Shown here: positions 7,112 to 14,606 of the stretch, piece by piece
Position numbering within the stretch: position 1 is the first letter of the stretch
How the letters are laid out: the number at the start of each line of letters is the position of its first letter
Origin: a virus
DNA: 31,086 nucleotides
Strand: one strand, 5' to 3'
IMG/VR virus record: IMGVR_UViG_3300020200_001285
Location: 1 to 31,086 of that record
Program-made: the position numbers and the translations under genes
Notes under the pieces: generated by a model
Seen by the model: the letters and a program-made list of their open reading frames with translations, nothing else
Databases searched by the model: none
What the model was told of the DNA's origin: nothing

Positions 7112-7821
7112 ATAAACGAGTTTTAATATTGACTGGAACGACTGACATAGTAAGAAACCCAAATGAAACAGATTCTACTATGGAAGAAGTATTTGATTTA
7201 ACTTTACCATCAAAAATAAAATATGCAAAAAAGCATGGATATGATATCTTAGCTTTAAGATCATTTGGTACAGATCAAAATAATGTATTTACAAATACAG
7301 AAATTGGATTCTTGAGAGAATTAAGAACATTTGATATGCTTAAGCATTACGATATTGTAATGTGGGTTGATGCAGATTCCATCATTACAAATGATAATTA
7401 TTCTATAGATGATTTTGAATTAGATAATGATCATTGTTTTTATGCATCATGGGATTGGACTGGTAAATCAACATTTAGCACTGGAAATTTTATAATTAAA
7501 AATGTACCAAGTACAGAACAAATGTTTAAAGCTTTTTTAAGCGTTGGTAAACATGTGAAAGATAAAAAATATTGGGGTCAGGAACAGACTACTATGAATA
7601 TGATTCTGAATTCTACCCCTCTTGGTAAGAATATCAAAGTATTAGATCATAAGTATTTGAATTCTATTCCCGAAAAAAATATTTTAGGAAGTATTTGGGG
7701 ATCCGATAGACCAGAACCAAAATTTCCATGGTGCAATGATTCATTTTTAGTTCACTTGACTGGAATAGGTAATACTGAAAGAATAAATTTAATTAAAACG
7801 CATTTTAGTAGATTTATATGA
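7108..7821 (+). CDS. GT-A glycosyltransferase, GT34-like (galactosyl/xylosyl transferase type)
   Basis: The 237-aa protein has the pattern of GT34-like transferases: an early KIKYAKKHGYDILAL segment (residues 36-50), then DIVMWVDADSIITN with the D88-A-D90 metal and nucleotide-sugar motif, a STGNFIIKN segment, YWGQEQTTMNMIL, and a final LVHLTGIG histidine motif. No membrane anchor is present, unlike eukaryotic GT34 enzymes. It overlaps the rfbH-like gene and the next gene with ATGA junctions, so it is part of the same translation chain. It is AT-rich again. The donor is unknown; the family name is a best match by motif order. Confidence 0.72.
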   Translation: MNKRVLILTGTTDIVRNPNETDSTMEEVFDLTLPSKIKYAKKHGYDILALRSFGTDQNNVFTNTEIGFLRELRTFDMLKHYDIVMWVDADSIITNDNYSIDDFELDNDHCFYASWDWTGKSTFSTGNFIIKNVPSTEQMFKAFLSVGKHVKDKKYWGQEQTTMNMILNSTPLGKNIKVLDHKYLNSIPEKNILGSIWGSDRPEPKFPWCNDSFLVHLTGIGNTERINLIKTHFSRFI

Positions 7822-8495
7822 ATAAACTTCAGCTTAAAAACATAACTCTTTTATCGTATAATTGTGTTGATCCTATTCAAAGTGTAAAAGCACTTTTATA
7901 TAGCTCTAAAGATATTGATTTTGCAGAACTTATTTTAGTTAGTAATAAAAAACCAGAAAAATTACCAAGTAATATAACATTTATAGAAACAAAATATACA
8001 ACATATAAAGAAGGATCTTTATTTACATATAAAGATTTGCCTGATATAATTAAAACTGAATATTATTTAGGAATTCATGATGATGGATTTGTTATAAATC
8101 CCCATTTATGGAGAGATGAGTTTTTAAAATATGATTATATCGGTGCTCCTTGGAAGTGGGAAGGACGGAGAATTAGAGTGGGAAATGGCGGATTTGTATT
8201 GAAGAGCAATAAATTTATTCAACTCACAAAGAAATTAAAGTTCTTGGGATTCTGTGATGACGGTGAACTAACCAACATGTATTATGACTTTTTTATAGCC
8301 AATAACTGCAAATATGCTCCAGTAGAAGTTGCTATGAAATTTTCTTTAGAATCAAGAATACCAGAATGTGAATTTAACTTAAATAATTGTTTTGGATTTC
8401 ATGGAAGAGGAAACCCAGAAGGTGTGGCTGTTCATGATGGTTTTTATCACCAATTTCAAGAAAAATGTAAATTATTAGACACAATAGAAATTTGA
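7818..8495 (+). CDS. DUF5672-like glycosyltransferase
   Basis: This 225-aa protein matches the DUF5672 pattern: YYLGIHDDGFVINPHLW around residues 83-97, DYIGAPWKW (106-114), and VGNGGFVLKSNKF (121-133). These proteins are predicted sugar transferases found in glycan clusters and in phages. A downstream GFHGRGNPEG segment may form the C-terminal substrate loop. The start overlaps the previous stop (ATGA). A 28-nt gap with GGAG follows before the next gene, so it closes the first tightly overlapped block of glycosyltransferases. No signal or membrane segment is seen. The specific sugar is unknown. Confidence 0.75.
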   Translation: MNKLQLKNITLLSYNCVDPIQSVKALLYSSKDIDFAELILVSNKKPEKLPSNITFIETKYTTYKEGSLFTYKDLPDIIKTEYYLGIHDDGFVINPHLWRDEFLKYDYIGAPWKWEGRRIRVGNGGFVLKSNKFIQLTKKLKFLGFCDDGELTNMYYDFFIANNCKYAPVEVAMKFSLESRIPECEFNLNNCFGFHGRGNPEGVAVHDGFYHQFQEKCKLLDTIEI

Positions 8496-8523
8496 TTGTG
8501 ATTATTATGGAGTAATAATATTA

Positions 8524-9387
8524 ATGAATGATAATAATAAAATTTCAGTATTTGGTGGATCTGGTTTCATAGGATCTAATTTTTGCAAACTTTATTCAAA
8601 TGATGTTATAAAGATTGATCGAAATGATTATGTCCCAAAATCAAACAATATTTTGTATTTTATAAGCACTGTAGATAATTACAATGTTCATGAAGATATT
8701 CATGTCGATATCGATACTAATTTAACTATACTGATGAATGTTCTAGAAAACATTCCTAAGAACAGCGATGTTACTTTTAATTTCATAAGTTCTTGGTTTG
8801 TTTATGGAAAGAACTACGAAATGCCATTTAGAGAAGATCACTCTAAGTGCAATCCAACTGGTTTTTATTCTATTACAAAGTACTGTGCTGAACAGCTTCT
8901 AATTTCTTTCTGTCAAACACACAACATTAAGTATAGAATATTCCGTCTGGCAAATGTCTTAGGTGTTGGTGACAACAAGATTTCTAGAAAAAAGAATGCT
9001 TTGCAGTTCCTAATCAAAGAGATAGTCAACGATAGAGATGTTCACTTATATTACGGTGGTGAGGTTCTTAGAGACTATATTGGCGTTGAAGATGCATGCT
9101 CTGCTCTTAAGTTCTGCATGAGTAAAGGTAATGTCAACGAAGTCATCAACATAGGTAGCGGAAAGCCATATAAGTTCTTGGATATAATCAACAAGGCTAT
9201 TGATTATTCCAAGTCATCTTCTAGAATAGTTCACATAAATCCAACTATGTTCCATGACATAGTTCAGATTAGACATTCTTACCTAGATACTGCAAAGTTA
9301 ACCAGCTACGGTTTTAAGTTGTCTAAAGACATAGACAAGATTGTAGAAGAGTTAGTTAATCATTATAAAGAAGAAAAGAACAAGTGA
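8524..9387 (+). CDS. Extended SDR: NAD(P)-dependent nucleotide-sugar epimerase/reductase
   Basis: The 287-aa protein has the dinucleotide-binding motif GGSGFIG at residues 11-17, the serine pair before WFVYG (about 89-95), and the catalytic YxxxK as Y115-SIT-K119. A later YGGEVLRDYIGVEDAC segment is typical of extended SDR sugar enzymes. It lacks the T-D-E triad of 4,6-dehydratases, so epimerase or 4-ketoreductase activity is more likely. Next to the RmlB- and RfbH-like genes, a role in reducing or epimerising the 4-keto-3,6-dideoxy sugar is reasonable (compare RfbJ, RfbS, YerF). It lacks the motifs I recall for GDP-fucose synthase (Fcl). GGAG lies about 11 nt before the ATG. The exact reaction is not determined. 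Confidence 0.82.
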   Translation: MNDNNKISVFGGSGFIGSNFCKLYSNDVIKIDRNDYVPKSNNILYFISTVDNYNVHEDIHVDIDTNLTILMNVLENIPKNSDVTFNFISSWFVYGKNYEMPFREDHSKCNPTGFYSITKYCAEQLLISFCQTHNIKYRIFRLANVLGVGDNKISRKKNALQFLIKEIVNDRDVHLYYGGEVLRDYIGVEDACSALKFCMSKGNVNEVINIGSGKPYKFLDIINKAIDYSKSSSRIVHINPTMFHDIVQIRHSYLDTAKLTSYGFKLSKDIDKIVEELVNHYKEEKNK

Positions 9388-9388
9388 T

Positions 9389-10339
9389 ATGAAAATAGTA
9401 TATGTGACTGGCTGTTTAGGATTTATCGGTTCATACATCACACGCTTATGCCTTGAAAAGGGCTGGTATGTGAAGGGTGTGGATAAGATGACCTATGCCG
9501 CTAACAAAATCTTATTGAAAGAATTTCAAGAGCACAAGAACTTTTCTTTTGTTCATTGTGATATAAATGAACTAACATTTTTGTATGATTGCGACTATAT
9601 CATCAATACTGCTGCGGAAACACATGTAGGAAACTCAATTGCTAATAGCGATGATTTTGTTAAGTCTAATATTGACGGAGTTCATAATCTTCTAAAGCTC
9701 ATTAAAAATTATAGACAGGAAAATGGTAAAATACCAGTCTTCTTGCATTTCAGCACTGACGAAGTGTATGGAGATATAGTTGGTGATTCGCACAAGGAAA
9801 CTGATATTCTTAAGCCATCTAATCCATATTCTGCTACTAAAGCTGCCGCAGACATGTTAATTATGGCTTGGAATAGAACATATGGCATTCCATATGTCAT
9901 TGTTCGTCCCACAAATAACTATGGTGTTGGGCAATATGTGGAAAAATTGATTCCCAAGACATGTAAGTATTTGAAGCTCGGTAGAAAGATTCCTTTACAT
10001 AACAATGGAACACCGATTAGAAATTGGTTACATGCCGAAGATACTGCTACAGGAATTATAGCAATAATTGAAGCTAATGTTAAAAATCAAATCTACAATA
10101 TCTGTGGAGGTTTTGAACAGACAAATATAGAAACGGTTAAAAAGATTTTGACTGCTCATAACTTGGATGTTTCAGATACAGAAAAGTATATTGATTTTTC
10201 TTGTAATAGACCAGGACAAGATGTAAGATATGCTCTTGACGATTCCAAATTAAGATCACTTGGTTGGAAACCGACGAAGATTTTCGATCAAGAATTAAAG
10301 GTTATTGTAGATTATTACAATAATAAATTTATATGGTAA
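9389..10339 (+). CDS. RmlB/RfbB-like dTDP-glucose 4,6-dehydratase
   Basis: This enzyme type oxidises, dehydrates and re-reduces an NDP-hexose to the 4-keto-6-deoxy form. The 316-aa protein has TGCLGFIG at 7-14, the dehydratase triad in STDEVYG (T123, D124, E125), YxxxK at Y147-K151 within NPYSATKAAADML, and RPTNNYGVGQYVEKLIP, which is diagnostic for RmlB-like enzymes. It is somewhat shorter than RmlB (about 350-360 aa). It does not resemble the CDP-glucose 4,6-dehydratase RfbG that usually partners RfbH, so the nucleotide carrier in this pathway may be dTDP rather than CDP. It would supply the substrate for the RfbH-like enzyme. No dTDP-glucose pyrophosphorylase is in the window. Confidence 0.87.
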   Translation: MKIVYVTGCLGFIGSYITRLCLEKGWYVKGVDKMTYAANKILLKEFQEHKNFSFVHCDINELTFLYDCDYIINTAAETHVGNSIANSDDFVKSNIDGVHNLLKLIKNYRQENGKIPVFLHFSTDEVYGDIVGDSHKETDILKPSNPYSATKAAADMLIMAWNRTYGIPYVIVRPTNNYGVGQYVEKLIPKTCKYLKLGRKIPLHNNGTPIRNWLHAEDTATGIIAIIEANVKNQIYNICGGFEQTNIETVKKILTAHNLDVSDTEKYIDFSCNRPGQDVRYALDDSKLRSLGWKPTKIFDQELKVIVDYYNNKFIW

Positions 10340-12102
10340 AAGTTGCAGATTATATCTCTAATTTTTTAGAAAAAAAGGGCATACGTCACGTTTTTATGGT
10401 AACTGGAGGCGGTGCTATGTTTCTAAATGACGGATTAGCTAAAAGTAAATCCATAAAAGGTATATTTAATCATCATGAACAAGCATGTGCTATGGCAGCA
10501 GTAGGATATTCTAAATTTAATAATGAGATATCTGTTGTAATGCCAACAACTGGTTGTGGTGGCACTAATACTATAACTGGATTATTAGATGCTTGGCAGG
10601 ATAGTAATAAAGTAGTGTTTATTTCTGGAAATGTAAATAAAAAAGAAACAACGCACGGATTAAATATTCCTCTTAGAAAATTTGGTGTTCAGGAAGCAAA
10701 TATTGTAGATATTGTTAAACCAATTACAAAATATGCATTTATGGTCACGGATCCAAATACTATTGCATATCATTTAGAAAAAGCATTTTATCTGTGTGAG
10801 AGTGGAAGACCAGGACCTGTCTGGTTAGATGTTCCTATGGATATTCAAGGAAGTTTTATTGAAGAGGAAAATCTTATTCATTTTTCTCAAGAAACTCCAG
10901 ATCAATCAATTGATTGTTCTATATTTGAAAAATACTTAAAAGAAGCAAAGCGTCCAATTGTTATTGCTGGTTACGGCATACATCTTTCTGGAGCAAAAAA
11001 CGAATTTATTCGTTTTATTGAAAAATATAATTTACCAATAGCATTTACTTATCTAGCTATAGATTTTTTACCATCTAATCATCCTTTATATGTCGGTAGA
11101 CTAGGGACAAAAGGAGATCGTGCTGGAAATTTTGCAGTACAAAATAGTGATCTCGTTATTTCTATAGGTAGTAGCTTAGGTGTCTCTATTACTGGGTTTA
11201 GATATGAGACATTTGCAAGAGAAGCAAAAATAATTGTTGTAGATATAGATAAGCACGAACATAAAAAAAATACAATAAAAATAGATGCTGAAATAAATGC
11301 TGATGTAAAGTATTTTTTAGGAGAAGTACAAAATATAAATTATAAAACAGATCAATTATGGATTGATAAATGTATTTCTTGGAGAAATAAATGGCCAGTA
11401 TTTAAGGACGAATACAAAGATACTTCTAATGGTATTAATATTTACAATTTTGTCGAAAAACTTTCAGAAAAAAATAAAATAGATGCAATCACTATTAGTG
11501 ATGCTGGATCAGCATATTATGCTACCTCTCAATGTTTAAAAATTACCGATAAGCAGAGGTATATTACATCTGGAGCACAAGCTGATATGGGATTTTCTTT
11601 ACCAGCAGCGATAGGAGCAGCTATAGCATCTGAAAGAAAAAATATAATAGCTATTACTGGTGATGGTTCATTTCAAATGAATATTCAAGAATTACAAACA
11701 ATTGTAAATTTTAACTTGCCAGTAAAAATATTTGTATTGAATAATGGAGGTTATCTCTCTATTCGTAATACAATGGATAAATTTTTTGAAAGTCGGTATT
11801 ATGGAACAGATAAAAATTCTGGTCTTTCATTTCCAGAAATTGAAAAAATAGCTTATGCATATAATATTCCATATTATAAATTAGCAACTTCAGAAGATCT
11901 TGATTATAAATTAGAAAAAATATTAAATTATGATGGATATGTTCTCGTAGAAGTAATATGTCCATTCAAGCAAGATATGGTTCCGTCCTCATCAGCTAAG
12001 ATAAATAAAGATGGAAAATTAGTATCTCAACCACTAGAAAATATGTTTCCATTTCTTAGTGAAGAAGAATTTAAAAGTGAAATGATTATTAACCCCCTAT
12101 AA
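10333..12102 (+). CDS. Acetolactate-synthase-like TPP- and FAD-type enzyme, candidate sugar C-C branching enzyme (YerE-like)
   Basis: The 589-aa protein has all three domains of the acetohydroxyacid synthase family. The N-terminal TPP domain has the catalytic glutamate in NHHEQ (E49) and GRPGPVWLDVP near 158-168. The central domain is the FAD-type domain. The C-terminal TPP domain has GDG at 443-445 and NN at 470-471. In Yersinia O:VI the homologue YerE transfers a two-carbon acetyl unit from pyruvate to CDP-4-keto-3,6-dideoxyglucose in yersiniose synthesis. The neighbouring RfbH- and RmlB-like genes fit such a role. Plain acetolactate synthase for valine or pantothenate is the alternative, made notable by the panB homologue next door. 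The gene overlaps its predecessor by 7 nt and is AT-rich. Confidence 0.85.
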   Translation: MVKVADYISNFLEKKGIRHVFMVTGGGAMFLNDGLAKSKSIKGIFNHHEQACAMAAVGYSKFNNEISVVMPTTGCGGTNTITGLLDAWQDSNKVVFISGNVNKKETTHGLNIPLRKFGVQEANIVDIVKPITKYAFMVTDPNTIAYHLEKAFYLCESGRPGPVWLDVPMDIQGSFIEEENLIHFSQETPDQSIDCSIFEKYLKEAKRPIVIAGYGIHLSGAKNEFIRFIEKYNLPIAFTYLAIDFLPSNHPLYVGRLGTKGDRAGNFAVQNSDLVISIGSSLGVSITGFRYETFAREAKIIVVDIDKHEHKKNTIKIDAEINADVKYFLGEVQNINYKTDQLWIDKCISWRNKWPVFKDEYKDTSNGINIYNFVEKLSEKNKIDAITISDAGSAYYATSQCLKITDKQRYITSGAQADMGFSLPAAIGAAIASERKNIIAITGDGSFQMNIQELQTIVNFNLPVKIFVLNNGGYLSIRNTMDKFFESRYYGTDKNSGLSFPEIEKIAYAYNIPYYKLATSEDLDYKLEKILNYDGYVLVEVICPFKQDMVPSSSAKINKDGKLVSQPLENMFPFLSEEEFKSEMIINPL

Positions 12103-12113
12103 GGAGATTTATT

Positions 12114-13052
12114 ATGCCAGCAGATAGCAAAACAAAGAAAACAATTTTAACTCTTAATACGAATAAGGCAAATGGAATAAAAACTGTATTAGTTACTGCT
12201 TATGATTATCCTCAAGCAATTCTTGCCGATAGAGCAGGAGTTGATTGTATTTTAATTGGTGATTCTTTAGGAATGACTACTCTTGGATATAAAACAACTA
12301 TTCCTGTTACTATGGATGATATGATTCGTAGTTGTGAAGCTGTTAGCAAAGGCAATCAAAATGCTTTTTTGATTGGGGATATGCCTTACATGTCTTATCA
12401 ACCATCCAATCAAATTGCAGTAGAAAATGCTGGTAGATTTATAGTTGCTGGGTGTGATATGGTAAAGGTTGAAGGTGCTATGATTGATCGCATAAAAGCA
12501 ATTGTAGATTCTGGAATAATGGTAATGAGTCATTTAGGACTTACTCCCCACACTAGAGCAAAGTTGGGAGGATATAAAGTCCAAGGAAAAACAGCAGATC
12601 AGGCAGAAGTTATTCTGAAACAAGCATTAAAGCTGCAAGAAGCTGGATGTTCTGCGCTTCTTTTAGAAGCAATGCCTAAAGAACCAGCAGGACTAATTGC
12701 TAAAGAATTGAATATTCCAGTTTATGGAATTGGTGGAGGAAACGAAGTTGATGGCCAATTAGTTATTTTTCACGATCTAACTGGATTGTTTTGGGAATTT
12801 AAATCAAAATTTGTTAAACGTTATTGTGAAGCTGGAAAAATTATCCAAGACGCACTTACGAAGTACGCAGAGGAAGTAAGATCAGGCATATTTCCTGGTC
12901 AGGAAAATTTTTACGAAATTAAAGAAGAAGAACTTGAAAAATTATTAGGCGATGATAAATGGAAATATGAACAAGATAGAGTTGAAAATAATGCCAAGCC
13001 AAATCACTCAGCAACACCAATAACAGTAAATATTTCAGATATTAAAAGATAA
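12114..13052 (+). CDS. panB: PanB homologue: ketopantoate hydroxymethyltransferase
   Basis: PanB transfers a hydroxymethyl group from methylene-tetrahydrofolate to 2-oxoisovalerate, the first committed step to pantothenate. The match is strong: VTAYDYPQA, LIGDSLGMT (D50, S51), IGDMPYM (D89), VKVEGA (K118, E120), SHLGLTPH (H140), LGGYKVQGK, LLLEAMP (catalytic-base position E185), YGIGGGNEVDGQ and FHDLTGL. The residues I recall as Mg2+ ligands and catalytic base are present. The usual GIGAG reads GIGGG. About 45 residues extend the C-terminus beyond the usual length (312 versus roughly 264 aa). A good ribosome site, AAGGAG at 12101-12106, lies 7 nt before the ATG. It sits between the TPP enzyme and an SDR (1-nt overlap TAATG), so a sugar-related role is possible. 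No other pantothenate gene is present. Confidence 0.92.
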   Translation: MPADSKTKKTILTLNTNKANGIKTVLVTAYDYPQAILADRAGVDCILIGDSLGMTTLGYKTTIPVTMDDMIRSCEAVSKGNQNAFLIGDMPYMSYQPSNQIAVENAGRFIVAGCDMVKVEGAMIDRIKAIVDSGIMVMSHLGLTPHTRAKLGGYKVQGKTADQAEVILKQALKLQEAGCSALLLEAMPKEPAGLIAKELNIPVYGIGGGNEVDGQLVIFHDLTGLFWEFKSKFVKRYCEAGKIIQDALTKYAEEVRSGIFPGQENFYEIKEEELEKLLGDDKWKYEQDRVENNAKPNHSATPITVNISDIKR

Positions 13053-13960
13053 TGAAAATTTTGATAACTGGGGCTAATGGATTTTTAGGATCTAATACTC
13101 TAAGAATTGCTCTTAAAAAAGGACATGAAATATTTGCTATTTCTCAAAATAATAATAATATTCAAGATTTAAATGATAAAATATATTTTAGAGAAAATAG
13201 ATCCTATGATTATTATAACCTTCGAAAAGAAATAGTTGATTTTTGTCCAGATGCAATCATGCATTTTGCTTGGTGGGGTGGTAATAATTATAATGATATA
13301 AATTCTATTGATCAATATAATAAAAATATTCCATTATCTACTAGCTTATTAGAAATATCAAAAGATTGTTTTAAAAAACCTAAATTTATTGGTATCGGTA
13401 GTTTTGCAGAATATGGTATTTTATCTACTAAAGCAAAAGAAGATCAGCCAGAATTACCAAATTCAAATTATGGGCTTTCCAAAAATATAATCAAAAATAT
13501 TTCTAAATTATTTTGTGAACAATATTGCATGGAGTGGTCTTGGATACGACCATGTTATGTGTATGGTCCAGGTGATGTAAAAACAAGACTAATACCCAAA
13601 ACCATATCTAAACTAAAATTAGATAAAACTATTGAATTGAATAGTTGTACTAGTATAATAGACTATATTTACATAGATGATTTTTGTGATGCAAGTATTA
13701 CAATCGCAGAAAATAGCGCAAATGGAATCTTCAATATCTGCTCTGGTAATGAGTATACCGCGAAGTCTATAGTAAAGATTATTGCAGATAAGTTAAACAA
13801 TAATAGCCAATTAATATTTAACGCAAAATTAGATCGTGAAAACTTTCCTAAATACATTTGCGGATCAAACGAAAAATTATTCCGTGTATTCAATTGGATA
13901 CCCAAGATTGGTATCGAAAGTGGAATCTTAAAGACTATAGAAAAGGATTGTGTGATATGA
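13052..13960 (+). CDS. Extended SDR: NAD(P)-dependent nucleotide-sugar reductase/epimerase
   Basis: The 302-aa protein has GANGFLG at 7-13 and the catalytic Y140-GLS-K144. An SFAEYG segment (about 117-122) sits where dehydratases have T-D-E, so it is more likely a reductase or epimerase. WSWIRPCYVYGPGDVKTRLIP is a typical SDR sugar-enzyme segment. It is only distantly similar to the SDR at 8524. Its start overlaps the panB stop by one base, so it is translationally coupled to panB and, through it, to the TPP enzyme. That position suggests it reduces the product of the branching step, as YerF does after YerE. This function is inferred from context only. The gene is AT-rich. Confidence 0.82.
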   Translation: MKILITGANGFLGSNTLRIALKKGHEIFAISQNNNNIQDLNDKIYFRENRSYDYYNLRKEIVDFCPDAIMHFAWWGGNNYNDINSIDQYNKNIPLSTSLLEISKDCFKKPKFIGIGSFAEYGILSTKAKEDQPELPNSNYGLSKNIIKNISKLFCEQYCMEWSWIRPCYVYGPGDVKTRLIPKTISKLKLDKTIELNSCTSIIDYIYIDDFCDASITIAENSANGIFNICSGNEYTAKSIVKIIADKLNNNSQLIFNAKLDRENFPKYICGSNEKLFRVFNWIPKIGIESGILKTIEKDCVI

Positions 13961-14604
13961 ATAGATTGAGAACTAAAATTACTAAATTTGATGATTGGTT
14001 TTGGCCAGTTACTGGTAAATATACTTACGACGTTCTTTCGAAACAAAATCTTTACAAGGATATCATCATTCCTCTTTGTAAAGGAAAAACCGACACTCTA
14101 GTTCAGGCAGGAGGAAACTGTGGAATAATTGTCTCTCCTTTCTGTGAGATATTCAAAAATGTTTATACTTTTGAACCAGATGCTACCAACTTTTTGTGTT
14201 TGAATCTAAATTTAGACTTTGAAAATGTTCATAAGTATCAAGCCTGTCTTGGTAACGATAGAAAGCTAATTTCTCTTGAAAATCAATTCACTTATCATAA
14301 CGGGGATAATGGAGCGTTCAATGTTTCCAAAAAGGCTGGACACATACCAGTTCTAAGATTGGACGATTTTAATCTTGAATCGTGTGATGCCATAATGCTT
14401 GATGTTGAGGGATATGAACAAGAAGCCGTAAAGGGTGCTATTGAAACAATTAAAAAGCACAAGCCAGTATTGTGCCTAGAAATGGAACCACCGTGGCTAG
14501 CTAGATATGGTGCTACTGTTGAGTCTCTTACCAATATTCTAATTGAATTAAACTACATCCCATACGCAAAATACGAAGCAGATATCATCTTCGTGCAAAA
14601 ATAA
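13957..14604 (+). CDS. FkbM family SAM-dependent methyltransferase
   Basis: FkbM-type enzymes O-methylate sugars or polyketides. From the ATG at 13957 the protein is 215 aa. It has a SAM-binding motif I variant VQAGGNCGI (49-57), the acidic motif TFEPDATNF (about 71-79), a LRLDDF segment, LDVEGYE and a closing KPVLCLEME, all in the family order. The frame is open upstream to 13858, but I chose 13957 because its ATGA overlaps the previous stop, the junction used throughout this region, and because upstream codons would overlap the SDR by about 100 nt. A likely job is capping or decorating the glycan by O-methylation, which is an inference. Confidence 0.85.
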   Translation: MNRLRTKITKFDDWFWPVTGKYTYDVLSKQNLYKDIIIPLCKGKTDTLVQAGGNCGIIVSPFCEIFKNVYTFEPDATNFLCLNLNLDFENVHKYQACLGNDRKLISLENQFTYHNGDNGAFNVSKKAGHIPVLRLDDFNLESCDAIMLDVEGYEQEAVKGAIETIKKHKPVLCLEMEPPWLARYGATVESLTNILIELNYIPYAKYEADIIFVQK

Positions 14605-14606
14605 CC

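Noticed and set aside
1252-8495. DNA-base glucosyltransferases like T4 alpha/beta-gt
   Set aside because: The transferases are GT10, GT11, GT25, DUF707, GT34-like and DUF5672 types; none resembles T4 DNA glucosyltransferases, and no base hydroxymethylase is seen.
8524-9387. GDP-L-fucose synthase (Fcl/GMER) to pair with gmd
   Set aside because: The SDR lacks the GMVG-type N-terminus and the other segments I recall for Fcl, so the GDP-fucose route is left incomplete.
10333-13052. Phosphonate pathway (PEP mutase plus phosphonopyruvate decarboxylase) as the identity of PanB plus TPP enzyme
   Set aside because: The folds are related, but the PanB motifs are specific (GDSLGMT, HLGLTPH, GGYKVQG) and the TPP enzyme is a full-length three-domain ALS type, not the shorter decarboxylase.
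13669-14046. Minus-strand ORF of 125 aa across the SDR/FkbM junction
   Set aside because: It is antisense to two well-supported genes with clear motifs, has no recognisable domain and has low-complexity hydrophobic content typical of a reverse-frame shadow.
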